Shown: positions 37,753 through 46,748 of the stretch, piece after piece
Layout: every line of letters starts with the position of its first letter
How positions within the stretch are numbered: position 1 is the stretch's first letter
From: Micrococcus sp. 2A
Lineage (GTDB): Bacteria; Actinomycetota; Actinomycetes; Actinomycetales; Micrococcaceae
Assembly (NCBI RefSeq): GCF_039519235.1
Contig: NZ_CP154351.1
Location: 434,001-498,000, forward strand
Direction of reading: 5' to 3'
DNA length: 64,000 bases
Notes under the pieces: generated by a model
What the model saw: only the letters and a program-made list of their open reading frames with translations
The model's database searches: none
What the model was told of the DNA's origin: nothing
Made by a program: the position numbers and the translations under genes

Positions 37753-39261
37753 TCAGACCTGCGCTCGGACCGCGGGGTCGACGCCGTGGCGGGAGCGCAC
37801 CCGCCAGGCCTCGAGGACCGCGGGGTCGGTGGGCCGGGTCATCAGGCTGAGGAGGACGTACACGATGGCGGAGGCGGCCAGGCCGACGTAGATCGGCTCG
37901 TTCGCGAAGACGCCCTCGAAGGGCTCGGCCGCGTTCAGCTCGAGCCAGCCCATGGTGCCGAGGGTGCCCAGCGTCCCGACCACCATGGACCACAGGGCCG
38001 CCGTGCCGGTGCCGCGCTTCCATACGAGGCCGCCGACGATCGCGACGAACAGGCCGCCCACGAGGATGTCGTACGCGATGGTCAGGGCCGCCACCACGTC
38101 CGGGACGACGATCGCCAGCCCCAGCACGACGGCGCCGAGCAGCAGCACCCAGCCGCGGTTCGAGGCGAGCTCCGCCGCGGTCTCCGTGGCCGCGTCCTCG
38201 GTGGTGGCGCCGTCCTCGGAGGCGGCGGCCTCGCCGCGGAGGATCGGGAGGATGTCGGTGCGCATCACGGTCGAGGCCGCGATGATCGCCCCCGATGCGG
38301 TGGACATCATGGCCGCGACGGCGGCCGCCAGGGCCACGCCACCGACGCCGACGGGCAGCAGGTTCTGGGCGACCCACGCGAACACGTCGTCCGTGGTGGC
38401 GATGTCCGCGGTCACCGTGCGGGCGGCCATGCCGATCAGCGCGCCGGCGACGCCGTACACGATGCAGTACAGCCCCGCGGTGGCGCCGCCGATCTGGGCC
38501 ACGCGCGGGGAGCGGGCCGTGAAGACGCGCTGCCAGACGTCCTGGCCGATCAGCAGGCCGAGGGTGTAGACCACGAAGTAGGTGACGATCGACTGCACGC
38601 CGATCCCGTCCCAGCTGAAGAACTCGGCGCCCAGGCGCTCCTGCATGGCGCTCCAGCCGCCGGCGTTGGCCAAGGAGAGGGGGAGCATGAGGGCGAACAT
38701 GCCGATGGTCATGATGAGGAACTGCGCCATGTCCGCCAGGGTGATGGACCACATGCCGCCGAGCACGGAGTAGGCCAGCACGATGCCGCCGCCCACCAGG
38801 ACGGACAGCCAGCGGTCCCAGCCGAAGAGCACCACGAAGATCGACGCGTAGGCGCCGGTGGAGGTGGCGGCGAGCATGAGCGTGTACGCGAGCATCACGA
38901 AGGAGGAGGCGTGGGAGGCCCCGCCGCGGCCGTACCGCAGGCGGAGCATCTGCGAGACGGTGTAGATCTTCAGGCGGGCGAGGATCGGGGCGAACGCCAC
39001 CGACAGGATGAGCACGCCGACGCCGATGGCGGCCACGAGCCACGCACCGGAGAGCCCGAACTGGTACCCCAGGCCGACGCCGCCCACGGTGGCGGCGCCG
39101 CCGAGCACCGCGGCGGCCATGGTGCCGGTGAACAGCGCCGGCCCGAGGCGACGGCCCGCCACGAGGTAGTCCTCCGCGCTGGCTGCGCGGGTCTTGCCCC
39201 ACCAGCCGAAGGCGAGCATGCCGACCAGGTAGACGGCGACGATGGTCAGGTTGATGGTCAC
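37753..39261 (-). CDS. Sodium:solute symporter (SSS family)
   Basis: A 502-residue membrane carrier of the SSS family with about 13 hydrophobic segments. It starts TINLTIVAVYLVGMLAFGWW, has the family region SAEDYLVAGRRLGPALFTGTM and the GGMWSITLADMAQFLIM segment. Members import amino acids, sugars, urea, betaine or carboxylates with Na+. The gene is divergent from the XRE-cupin regulator, which in turn precedes a ureohydrolase and a ThDP enzyme, so a guanidino compound or amino acid such as arginine is the most likely cargo; this is inference from context. The start is GTG. Confidence 0.88.
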   Translation of the reverse strand: MTINLTIVAVYLVGMLAFGWWGKTRAASAEDYLVAGRRLGPALFTGTMAAAVLGGAATVGGVGLGYQFGLSGAWLVAAIGVGVLILSVAFAPILARLKIYTVSQMLRLRYGRGGASHASSFVMLAYTLMLAATSTGAYASIFVVLFGWDRWLSVLVGGGIVLAYSVLGGMWSITLADMAQFLIMTIGMFALMLPLSLANAGGWSAMQERLGAEFFSWDGIGVQSIVTYFVVYTLGLLIGQDVWQRVFTARSPRVAQIGGATAGLYCIVYGVAGALIGMAARTVTADIATTDDVFAWVAQNLLPVGVGGVALAAAVAAMMSTASGAIIAASTVMRTDILPILRGEAAASEDGATTEDAATETAAELASNRGWVLLLGAVVLGLAIVVPDVVAALTIAYDILVGGLFVAIVGGLVWKRGTGTAALWSMVVGTLGTLGTMGWLELNAAEPFEGVFANEPIYVGLAASAIVYVLLSLMTRPTDPAVLEAWRVRSRHGVDPAVRAQV

Positions 39262-39371
39262 GGGTGGTCCTTGGGGCGAGGGGATCCACGGCGCCGGGGA
39301 TGCGGAGGCGCTGTGGGCGAGCGGGGCGCGGCCAGCGTGTTGCCGATCACACGATCAGGGTCTACGGTAAA

Positions 39372-39395
39372 CATATGTTGTCCATCGGGCAACAT
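39372..39395. promoter_or_regulatory. Candidate operator between the symporter and XRE-cupin genes
   Basis: ATGTTG (39375-39380) and CAACAT (39390-39395) form a perfect 6-bp inverted repeat with a 9-bp spacer, next to a CATATG palindrome (39372-39377). A direct repeat GATCA (twice) occurs about 25 bp upstream. This AT-richer island is unusual here and is well placed for autoregulation by the XRE-cupin protein and control of the divergent symporter. Confidence 0.5.
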
Positions 39396-39444
39396 GCCGT
39401 CCAGGATGACATCGCGACGTCGCCCGACGCGAGGAAGGAGCGCG

Positions 39445-40014
39445 ATGAAGGCCCTCCCGCTCGAGACCGCACCGGCCCAGGCCTTGATCGGTCGTCGGCT
39501 GCGCGCGCTGCGCGAGGCGCGGCGGCTCACCGTGGCGCAGCTGGCCGAGGCGGCCGGGGTCAGCAAAGGTTTCCTCTCCCGCCTCGAGCGAGACCTGACG
39601 AGCCCGTCCGTCAACACGCTCGTCACCCTGTGCCAGGTGCTCGGCGCGAGCCCGGGCGACGTCCTGGACGCGCCCGAGGTGACGGTCGTGCGCCTCGCCG
39701 ACGCGCCCGCCATCAGCCTCGGCGGTGAGGGCATCCGCGAGCGCCTGATCACCCCGCGCGGCAACCGCGACCTGCAGATCCTACGCGCGGAGATCGCGCC
39801 GCACGGCCGCGGTGAGACGGAGCTGTACACCGTGGACTGCCGCGTGGAGGCGGTGCACGTCGTCACCGGCCGCCTCGAGCTGCGGACCACCGAGGCCGTG
39901 CACCTGCTGGAGGAGGGGGACACCGTCACCTTCCCCGGCCGCGAGCCCCACTCGTGGACCAATCCGGACGGCCACCCCGCCGTCGTGCTGTGGACCCTCG
40001 TGGGCCACGCCTGA
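39445..40014 (+). CDS. XRE-family regulator with cupin sensor domain
   Basis: A 189-residue regulator. The N-terminal helix-turn-helix (IGRRLRALREARRLTVAQLAE, then AAGVSKGFLSRLERDLTSPS) binds DNA; the C-terminal cupin (about 110-189, VEAVHVVTGRLELRT, LEEGDTVTFPGREPHSW) binds a small effector. This architecture is shared by PuuR and other regulators of polyamine and amino acid catabolism. GAGGAAGGAG precedes the ATG. It lies 79 bp upstream of the ureohydrolase on the same strand, and is the likely regulator of that operon and of the divergent symporter. Confidence 0.88.
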   Translation: MKALPLETAPAQALIGRRLRALREARRLTVAQLAEAAGVSKGFLSRLERDLTSPSVNTLVTLCQVLGASPGDVLDAPEVTVVRLADAPAISLGGEGIRERLITPRGNRDLQILRAEIAPHGRGETELYTVDCRVEAVHVVTGRLELRTTEAVHLLEEGDTVTFPGREPHSWTNPDGHPAVVLWTLVGHA

Positions 40015-40093
40015 ACCCGTGCGGCGCGCCCGCACCTGACAGGCCCCACCGACCAGACCGCACCGAACTGAACCACCCAGAGAGGACATCCAG

Positions 40094-41110
40094 ATGCTCG
40101 AGATCCCCCGCGTCGAGGACAACGGCCGCATCGGCCCCGTGAACTCCGCCCTCGTGCCCCGCTACGGCGGCGCCCCCACCTACGCCCTGCTGCCCCGCCT
40201 GGACGAGGCCGCGGCCGCCGGCGTCGCCCCGGAGATCAAGGTCGTCGGCGTGCCGTTCGACGCCGGCGTCTCCTACCGCCCTGGCGCGCGCTTCGGGTCC
40301 GGCCACGTGCGTCAGTCCTCGCGGCTGCTGCGCCCGTACAACCCCGCCACGGGCACCTCGCCCTTCGCGCAGGCCCAGGTGGTGGACGCCGGGGACATGG
40401 CGGTGAACCCGTTCAACATCGGCGAGGCCATCGAGGCGATCCAGCAGGACGCGATGGACCTCACCGAGGACGGCGCCTCGCTTATGACCATCGGCGGCGA
40501 CCACACCATCGCCCTGCCGCTGCTGCGTGCCGCCTCCGCCCGCGCGGGTGAGCCCGTGGCCCTGCTGCACTTCGACGCCCACCTGGACACGTGGGACACC
40601 TACTTCGGCGCCGAGTACACCCACGGCACCCCCTTCCGCCGCGCCGTGGAGGAGGGCATCCTGGACACGGAGGCCATCTCCCACGTCGGCACCCGCGGTC
40701 CCCTGTACGGCAAGAAGGACCTCGACGACGACCACCGCATGGGCTTCGGCATCGTCACCTCCTCGGACGTGTTCCGCAAGGGCGTGGACGAGATCGTGGA
40801 CCAGCTGCGCACCCGCATCGGCGACCGCCCGCTGTACATCTCCGTGGACATCGACGTCCTCGATCCGGCCCACGCACCCGGCACCGGCACCCCCGAGGCC
40901 GGCGGCCTCACCAGCCGCGAGCTGCTGGAGATCCTCCGCGGCCTGCGCGGCCTGGACATCGTCGGCGCCGACCTCGTGGAGGTCGCCCCGGCCTACGACC
41001 ACGCCGAGCTGACCGGCGTCGCCGCCTCGCACGTGGCCTACGACCTGGTGTCCCTCATGGCCGACCGCCGCGCCCAGCGCGCGGCCGCCGGGGTCGGGGC
41101 GTCCGCGTGA
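40094..41110 (+). CDS. Agmatinase/ureohydrolase family protein (possible guanidinobutyrase)
   Basis: A 338-residue binuclear manganese ureohydrolase that releases urea from a guanidino compound. All six metal ligands are visible: H137 (GGDHT), D161, H163 and D165 (DAHLDT), and D252 and D254 ([13 protein letters not shown]). The family includes agmatinase, guanidinobutyrase, guanidinopropionase and proclavaminate amidinohydrolase, which cannot be told apart by motifs. AGAGAGGACATCC precedes the ATG. The next gene, a ThDP decarboxylase-like enzyme, overlaps its stop. That pairing suits 4-guanidinobutyrate from the arginine transaminase route better than simple agmatine use; this is inference. 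Confidence 0.9.
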   Translation: MLEIPRVEDNGRIGPVNSALVPRYGGAPTYALLPRLDEAAAAGVAPEIKVVGVPFDAGVSYRPGARFGSGHVRQSSRLLRPYNPATGTSPFAQAQVVDAGDMAVNPFNIGEAIEAIQQDAMDLTEDGASLMTIGGDHTIALPLLRAASARAGEPVALLHFDAHLDTWDTYFGAEYTHGTPFRRAVEEGILDTEAISHVGTRGPLYGKKDLDDDHRMGFGIVTSSDVFRKGVDEIVDQLRTRIGDRPLYISVDIDVLDPAHAPGTGTPEAGGLTSRELLEILRGLRGLDIVGADLVEVAPAYDHAELTGVAASHVAYDLVSLMADRRAQRAAAGVGASA

Positions 41111-42873
41111 GCGCGCAGCACGCCTCCGCCCCGCACGAGGCCGCGGACATGGCGGCTGCTGCCGAGCACGCCGGCGGCGAGACGCCGGTGCGCAACGGCG
41201 GCGACCTGGCCGTGGAGACCCTGCACGCGCTCGGCGCCAGGACCGTGTTCGGCATCCCGGGCCAGCACGCGCTCGGGCTGTTCGACGCGCTCTCCCGCTC
41301 GCCGCTGGAGTTCGTCTCGAACCGCGTGGAGAACAACGCGGCCTTCGCGGCGGACGGGTACGCCCGCGCCACCGGCGAGGTCGGCGTGCTGTTCCTCTCC
41401 ACGGGCCCGGGCGCGCTGACGTCCCTGGCCGGTCTCCAGGAGGCCTACGCCACGGGCGTGCCCATGCTCGTCATCGCCTCCCAGATCCCGCTCTCGGGAC
41501 TCGGGGCGCGCCGCAAGGGGATGCTGCACCAGCTGGACGACCAGAAGGCCTCCGCGAAGAACGTCACCAAGGCCCAGTTCACGGTGCACCACGCCTCCGG
41601 CATCCCCTCGGCCATCCAGGACGCGTGGGCGGACGCCGTCACCGTGCCCCAGGGCCCCGTGTGGGTGGAGATCCCGCAGGACGTGCTGCTCGGGGAGGTC
41701 ATGGTGCCGCCCGTGCAGGACGCGCTCGCGGTGCCCTATGACCACCCGCCGCGCGCCGAGCTCGTGGACGAGTCCGTGCGCTGGCTGAAGGACGCCTCCC
41801 GCGTGGCGATCGTGGCCGGCGGCGGTGTGCGCCGCTCCGGCCGCGCCGCCATGGAGTCCCTCAAGGACGTCGCGGAGCTGCTGCAGGCCCCCGTGGTCTG
41901 CTCTCCCGGCGGCAACACGGCCTTCCCGTGGGAGCACCCGCTCTCCCTGGGCGGATGGGTCGAGGACCGCGTCGTCACGGACCTGCTCGAGGACGCCGAG
42001 GTGCTCCTCGTGGTCGGCTCCGCGCTCGGCGAGGTCACGTCCAACTACTTCACGCTCGAGCCCCGCGGCCGCCTCATCCAGGTGGACGCGGAGCCGCGCG
42101 TGCTGGAGACGAACCACCCCACGCTCGGCGTCCGCGCCGACGCCGGCCAGATGCTCGCCATGCTCGCCGACGCCCTCCGCGAGGCCGGCGTCACCCGCGC
42201 CCAGCGGGAGGCGGGCTGGCACGGCCGGGCCGCGGCCGACGTCGTGGCCGAGACCAACGCCCGGGTCATCGCCCGCCTCGACGCGCAGGACCTCGGCCGG
42301 GAGCGCCGCCTCATGGCGGACATCCGCGCCGCGGTCCCGGCGGGCATGCAGACCTACTGGGACATGACCATCGCCGCGTACTGGGGCTGGAACTGCTGGG
42401 ACGCGCAGGACGGCGAGTTCCACTCGGCGCAGGGCGCCGGCGGCCTCGGCTACGGCTTCCCCGCGGCGTTCGGCGGCGCGCTGGGCCTGGCCCACCTCGG
42501 CCGGACCGGCATCGACGGGCGCGTGCTCGCCGTGGCCGGCGACGGCTCGGCCATGTACTCCATCGCCGAGCTCGCGGCGGCGAAGCAGCACGATGCGGCG
42601 GTCACGTGGCTGATCGTCGACGACGGCGGCTACGGCATCCTCCGCGAGTACATGGAGGGTGCGTTCGGCAAGGCCACCGCCACCGAGCTCGACCGGCCGG
42701 ACTTCCAGCGGCTCGCGGAGTCGTTCGGGGTCCCGGCCGAGACGGTGACGGTCGAGGATGTGCGGGGCGCGCTCGAGAGAGCGTTCCAGGCCGAGGGGCC
42801 GAACGTCGTCGTGGTGCAGACGCGCCTGGCGATGTGGGCGCCGAGCCACCTGGGGGAGGCCCCGGAGGTCTGA
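41107..42873 (+). CDS. Thiamine diphosphate enzyme, acetolactate synthase-like (candidate 2-ketoarginine decarboxylase)
   Basis: A 588-residue ThDP-dependent enzyme with three domains: N-terminal Pyr domain with the catalytic glutamate E75 ([16 protein letters not shown]), central domain, and C-terminal PP domain with [13 protein letters not shown] followed by VDDGGYG. The usual NN/ND at the end of the PP motif is DD here. It lacks a biosynthetic ilvN partner and is not in an ilv operon, so a catabolic 2-oxo acid decarboxylase or related lyase is more likely than acetolactate synthase. The GTG start overlaps the ureohydrolase stop (GTGA), so the two are translationally coupled. AruI, 2-ketoarginine decarboxylase, is the precedent I have in mind. 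Confidence 0.8.
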   Translation: MSAQHASAPHEAADMAAAAEHAGGETPVRNGGDLAVETLHALGARTVFGIPGQHALGLFDALSRSPLEFVSNRVENNAAFAADGYARATGEVGVLFLSTGPGALTSLAGLQEAYATGVPMLVIASQIPLSGLGARRKGMLHQLDDQKASAKNVTKAQFTVHHASGIPSAIQDAWADAVTVPQGPVWVEIPQDVLLGEVMVPPVQDALAVPYDHPPRAELVDESVRWLKDASRVAIVAGGGVRRSGRAAMESLKDVAELLQAPVVCSPGGNTAFPWEHPLSLGGWVEDRVVTDLLEDAEVLLVVGSALGEVTSNYFTLEPRGRLIQVDAEPRVLETNHPTLGVRADAGQMLAMLADALREAGVTRAQREAGWHGRAAADVVAETNARVIARLDAQDLGRERRLMADIRAAVPAGMQTYWDMTIAAYWGWNCWDAQDGEFHSAQGAGGLGYGFPAAFGGALGLAHLGRTGIDGRVLAVAGDGSAMYSIAELAAAKQHDAAVTWLIVDDGGYGILREYMEGAFGKATATELDRPDFQRLAESFGVPAETVTVEDVRGALERAFQAEGPNVVVVQTRLAMWAPSHLGEAPEV

Positions 42874-42924
42874 TCCGCCCCCGCCTGAGCGACGAGCCCG
42901 GCGGGACCTCAGTACAGTGGCGCC

Positions 42925-44655
42925 ATGACCACTGTGAGCCCCGTCACTGCCCGCTCCGAGCACCGCGCCGACGTCGTCGTCCTGGGGCACGGCCTCGCCG
43001 GGCTCGTGGCCGCCGCCGAGCTGCTCGGGGCGGGCCGGCGCGTGGTGCTCGTGGATCAGGAGCGCGCCGCCGACCTCGGCGGGCAGGCGTGGTGGAGCTT
43101 CGGCGGCCTCTTCCTCGTGGACTCGCCCGAGCAGCGGCGCCTCCGCGTGAAGGACTCCGTCGACCTGGCCTGGTCCGACTGGCAGGCCACCGCGGGCTTC
43201 ACCGACCACCCCGACGACGCCATGCCCCGCGCGTGGGCCGAGGCCTACGTGCACTTCGCCCACGGGGAGAAGCGCGCCTGGCTGCGCGAGCGCGGCCACC
43301 GGCTCTTCCCCGTGGTCGGCTGGGCGGAGCGGAAGGTCCCCGCGCCCGGCGTGGGCGGCAACTCCGTGCCCCGCTTCCACATCACGTGGGGGACCGGCCC
43401 GGGCATCGTGGAGCCGTTCTCCCGCATCGTCGAGCGCGCCGCCTTCGACGGCCGCCTCACCTACCTGCCCCGCCACCGCGTCACGCGCCTGATCACGGAG
43501 TCCGGTGCCGTCACGGGCGTGGAGGGCCACGTCCTCGCCGACGACGACGGCGCCCGCGGCACGGCCTCGAGCCGCACCGTGGCGGGGGAGTTCCGGGTGG
43601 GCGGGGCCGCCGTCGTGGTGGCCAGCGGCGGGGTGGGCGCCGACCACGACGCCGTGCGCGCCGCGTGGCCCGACCGGCTGGGGACTCCGCCCGCCGAGAT
43701 GCTCTGCGGCGTCCCCGCCTCCGTGGACGGCTCCGGCATGCGGGCGGCCCGGGAGGTGGGCGCCGCTCTCGTGCACCCGGATCGCATGTGGCACTACACG
43801 GAGGGCGTGGCCAACCACGACCCGATCTGGCCTGGTCACGGCATCCGGATCCTGCCCGGGCCGTCGTCGCTGTGGCTCGACGCGACGGGCCGGCGCCTGC
43901 CGCATCCGCGTTGGCCCGGATTCGACACCCTCGGCACGCTGCAGGACATCCGCTCGCCCGGCTCGACGGCGGCGGGCGGCCGGGCCACGGAGCAGCGGCC
44001 CCCGGCGGACCGCACGTGGTTCGTGCTCAACCGGCGGATCATCGGCAAGGAGTTCGCGCTCTCCGGGTCCGAGCAGAACCCCGACCTGACCGGCCGCTCG
44101 ATCCGCCAGGTGCTGGGCCGCGTCACGCAGGACGTGCCCGGCCCCGTGCAGGCGTTCCTGGATCGCGGCGAGGACTTCGTGCAGGCCGACTCCGTGGGGG
44201 AGCTGGTCGCGCGGATGAACGCGCTCGTCCCGGACGGCCCCGCGGTGGACGAGGCGGCGGTGCGGGCCGCCGTCGCCGAGCACGAGGCCGGGGCCGAGCG
44301 CCCCGGCACGGACCGCCAGGTGGACGCCGTGCGCGGCGCACGCCGCTACCTCGGCGACCGCCTCATCCGCACGGTCGCCCCGCATCGGCTCACCGATCCG
44401 AAGGCGGGGCCGCTCATCGCGGTGCGCCTGCGCACGCTGACCCGCAAGACCCTCGGCGGGCTGCACACGGACCTGCAGGGGCGGGTGCTGGACGCCGGCG
44501 CCGCCGTGATCCCGGGTCTCTACGCGGCGGGCGAGGCGGCCGGCTTCGGCGGGGGCGGCATGCACGGGCACCGCGCGCTCGAGGGAACATTCCTCGGCGG
44601 GTGCCTCTTCAGCGGCCGCACGGCCGGGCGGGCCGCCGCGGCCGAGACGGCCTGA
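42925..44655 (+). CDS. FAD-binding dehydrogenase, fumarate reductase/ketosteroid dehydrogenase-like
   Basis: A 576-residue flavoprotein of the FAD_binding_2 family. The N-terminal dinucleotide fold is VVVLGHGLAGLVAAAELL; GGQAWWSFGGLF lies after the ADP-binding region, and the C-terminal FAD contact is AGEAAGFGGGGMHGHRALEG. Relatives are annotated as putative FAD-binding dehydrogenases; the substrate is unknown. TACAGT (42913-42918) lies 6 nt before the ATG, so it has its own promoter and is probably leaderless rather than part of the upstream operon, although only 51 bp separate them. Its stop abuts that of the convergent PNPOx-like gene with no gap. Confidence 0.82.
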   Translation: MTTVSPVTARSEHRADVVVLGHGLAGLVAAAELLGAGRRVVLVDQERAADLGGQAWWSFGGLFLVDSPEQRRLRVKDSVDLAWSDWQATAGFTDHPDDAMPRAWAEAYVHFAHGEKRAWLRERGHRLFPVVGWAERKVPAPGVGGNSVPRFHITWGTGPGIVEPFSRIVERAAFDGRLTYLPRHRVTRLITESGAVTGVEGHVLADDDGARGTASSRTVAGEFRVGGAAVVVASGGVGADHDAVRAAWPDRLGTPPAEMLCGVPASVDGSGMRAAREVGAALVHPDRMWHYTEGVANHDPIWPGHGIRILPGPSSLWLDATGRRLPHPRWPGFDTLGTLQDIRSPGSTAAGGRATEQRPPADRTWFVLNRRIIGKEFALSGSEQNPDLTGRSIRQVLGRVTQDVPGPVQAFLDRGEDFVQADSVGELVARMNALVPDGPAVDEAAVRAAVAEHEAGAERPGTDRQVDAVRGARRYLGDRLIRTVAPHRLTDPKAGPLIAVRLRTLTRKTLGGLHTDLQGRVLDAGAAVIPGLYAAGEAAGFGGGGMHGHRALEGTFLGGCLFSGRTAGRAAAAETA

Positions 44656-45258
44656 TCAGTCCGTGCGGTGCGCGTCGATGCCGGCCGCGCCGTCGTCGTC
44701 GGTGCGCTCGGGGTGCTTCCCGAACGTGAAGTGGCGGCCGCTCAGGCGGGTGACGTCCACGCGGACGTAGTAGTCCTTCAGTGTGGGCACCCACGGCGTG
44801 ATGCCGAGCGCCTCGGCCTCGGTCACCTCCGCCTCCGTCTCGAGGCGGCGCGCGGTGCCGCGGGCGAGCACGGACCACGCCTGGTCGGCCAGGATGCCGT
44901 CCGCCTGCACCACCACGTTGGGGTTGACGGCGAGCTCCGCCAGCTTCGAGCCGGGGGCCGTGCGGAAGTACACGCCGCCGTCGTGGACGCGCACGTTCAC
45001 GGGCACGATGTCCGGCTCGCCGTTCACGGCCAGGCCGAGGCGCGCGTGGCGGGTGTGCCCGAGGAGCCTCCACGACTGCTCGTCGGTCAGGGTGAGCACG
45101 GGCTCGCCGTCGGCGTGCGGGAACATCAGCCCGTCGCCGGGGCGCGCCGCGGGGTCGAGGCGCTGCATCGGGGGAGCGGTGGGGTCCTGGTGGCGATCGG
45201 TCATCACGGCCTCCTCGGGGGGTGAGAGGACGGCGCCACGGGATGCGACGCCGGTCAC
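44656..45258 (-). CDS. Pyridoxamine 5'-phosphate oxidase-like flavin-binding protein
   Basis: A 200-residue (or 182-residue) split-barrel protein of the PNPOx-like family: LLGHTRHARLGLAVNGEPDIVPVNV, VYFRTAPGSKLAELAVNPNVVVQAD and a final GRHFTFGKHPE. Such proteins bind FMN or F420 and reduce small molecules. Two starts are possible. The GTG at 45258 follows a TAGAGT box (45270-45265) by 6 nt. The ATG at 45204 (MTDRHQDP) has a strong GAGGAGG 5 nt upstream, better for translation from a longer message. Both could be used. The upstream inositol monophosphatase ends 9 nt before the GTG. Confidence 0.8.
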   Translation of the reverse strand: MTGVASRGAVLSPPEEAVMTDRHQDPTAPPMQRLDPAARPGDGLMFPHADGEPVLTLTDEQSWRLLGHTRHARLGLAVNGEPDIVPVNVRVHDGGVYFRTAPGSKLAELAVNPNVVVQADGILADQAWSVLARGTARRLETEAEVTEAEALGITPWVPTLKDYYVRVDVTRLSGRHFTFGKHPERTDDDGAAGIDAHRTD

Positions 45259-45267
45259 GTCTCCACT

Positions 45268-46194
45268 CTAGGCCCGGCTGTCGGCGCGGACGGCCAGCAG
45301 CTCGCCCAGCACCGCCTCCGCGGTCGGCGCCGCCCGGTGCGGGGCGAGCGCCAGCGCGAACGCCGCTTCGTGCGCGCGCGGCGAGTCCGGGGTGAGGCCG
45401 GCACCGCCGGGGCCCGCCGGCGTCAGGTACGCGCCCCCGGCCCGGCGCAGGATGAGCTGCCCCGCCGCGACATCCCACGGCTTCGTGTCCACGAGCAGCG
45501 CGGCGTCCGCCCAGCCGGCGGCCACGTGGCAGAGCTCGAGCGCTCCGGACACCGTGCGGCGCACCGTGGCGTACGTCGCCACGAGCCGCCCGAAGCGGCG
45601 CAGCGCGCCCTCGCCCTCCGCGTCCAGCGCCTCGCCCGCCGGATAGGAGGTCACGACGTTCAGCGCACGCTCACCGCCGGCGGGGGCCGGGCGCCCGACG
45701 TCGGCCAGCGGCGCGTCCCCGAGGTACGCCCCGGTCTCGTCGGCGGAGAACGCGAGCCCGTTGACCGGGTCCAGCACGACGCCGGCCACCACCTCGCCGT
45801 GCACGACGGCCGCGATGGACACGGAGAACATGGCGAAGCCGTGCGCGAAGTTGGAGGTGCCGTCGATCGGATCCACGATCCACTCGAGCGGGGGACCGCC
45901 CTCGGCGTCCGCGCCGCCCCCGTGGCGCCCGAGCTCCTCGCCGAGCACCCGTGAGCCCGGCACCGCGGCGGTCAGCGCGGCGACGATCCGCTCCTCGGTC
46001 CTCCGGTCGTGCACGGTGACCAGGTCGTGGTGGTTCGACTTGGTCTCGGCGGACGCCGGGGCGCCGCGGGTGGGGCCGGCACGGAACGCCGCGGCCAGCG
46101 CGGGCGCCACCGCCCGGGCCGCCGAGAGCGCGACGGCGCGCAGGGCACCGGGGGGTGGGACGACGTCGTGGGGGGAGGCGGCGGGGGCGACCAT
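45268..46194 (-). CDS. Inositol monophosphatase family protein
   Basis: A 308-residue Mg-dependent phosphatase with the family motifs GEELGRHGG (first metal site), WIVDPIDGTSNFAHG (second) and WDVAAGQLILRRAGG (third). Substrates in this family include inositol phosphate, fructose 1,6-bisphosphate and histidinol phosphate; it may supply myo-inositol for phosphatidylinositol and lipomannan, as Actinobacteria need. The ATG (MVAPAASPHD) is chosen because a TACGCT box (46207-46202) lies 7 nt upstream; a longer frame exists but would cross that promoter. Confidence 0.9.
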   Translation of the reverse strand: MVAPAASPHDVVPPPGALRAVALSAARAVAPALAAAFRAGPTRGAPASAETKSNHHDLVTVHDRRTEERIVAALTAAVPGSRVLGEELGRHGGGADAEGGPPLEWIVDPIDGTSNFAHGFAMFSVSIAAVVHGEVVAGVVLDPVNGLAFSADETGAYLGDAPLADVGRPAPAGGERALNVVTSYPAGEALDAEGEGALRRFGRLVATYATVRRTVSGALELCHVAAGWADAALLVDTKPWDVAAGQLILRRAGGAYLTPAGPGGAGLTPDSPRAHEAAFALALAPHRAAPTAEAVLGELLAVRADSRA

Positions 46195-46250
46195 GGCTCC
46201 CAGCGTAGGCGCGGGGGACAATGGGGGGACCCGACGCAGAGGAGACGCCC

Positions 46251-46649
46251 ATGAGCGAGGACCGCACGCTGACCGGCCCCCAGGAGCCCACCCCGGAGCG
46301 CGTGGCCGCGGTGCGCACTCTGCGCGCGGTGCTGGCCGGGGGCGAGGGGACGCCGGAGGGCGTGCCCGCGGGGGATGCGCCGTCCCTGTCCGCCGACGAC
46401 GACCGCGTGATGAACGGGCTGATCGCCGCGCAGGAGCTCTCCGGCGTGGATCTCGACTACCTGCGGCACGTGGACGCCGTGAGCGACCGCGGGATCGCCG
46501 CGGCCTCTCTGGCAGACCTCGGCACGCTGTTCACGTACGTGCTGCGGGGCGAGCGGTTCTCCGAGGGTCACATCCGGGCGGCGATCGCCACGGGCAAGGT
46601 CGCCCGCATGCTGGACCGCCTCGCGGAGTGGGTGCCCGAGACCCGCTGA
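46251..46649 (+). CDS. Small protein, possibly DUF6508 family
   Basis: A 132-residue soluble protein. The C-terminal half (LADLGTLFTYVLRGERFSEGHIRAAIATG) resembles the DUF6508 family of small proteins of unknown function. AGAGGAG lies about 8 nt before the ATG, and GACAAT some 25 bp upstream is a weak -10. It is divergent from the inositol monophosphatase gene with 56 bp between starts. Nothing more specific can be said. Confidence 0.6.
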   Translation: MSEDRTLTGPQEPTPERVAAVRTLRAVLAGGEGTPEGVPAGDAPSLSADDDRVMNGLIAAQELSGVDLDYLRHVDAVSDRGIAAASLADLGTLFTYVLRGERFSEGHIRAAIATGKVARMLDRLAEWVPETR

Positions 46650-46748
46650 GACCCGCGGTCGCCGCGGTGCACTACCCTCGGCGGTGGACGCCGCCGGGCC
46701 GCACGCACCGGGCGGCGCCTCGGCCCCTGCTCGTGGAAGGACGCCCCC

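Noticed and set aside
41107-42873. Biosynthetic acetolactate synthase large subunit (ilvB)
   Set aside because: There is no ilvN or ilvC neighbour. It overlaps a ureohydrolase gene, and the ThDP motif ends in DD.
41038-44571. 1177-codon minus-strand open frame opposite the ThDP enzyme and FAD dehydrogenase
   Set aside because: Composition is Gly/His/Val/Arg-rich without domains. The sense-strand proteins have intact cofactor motifs.
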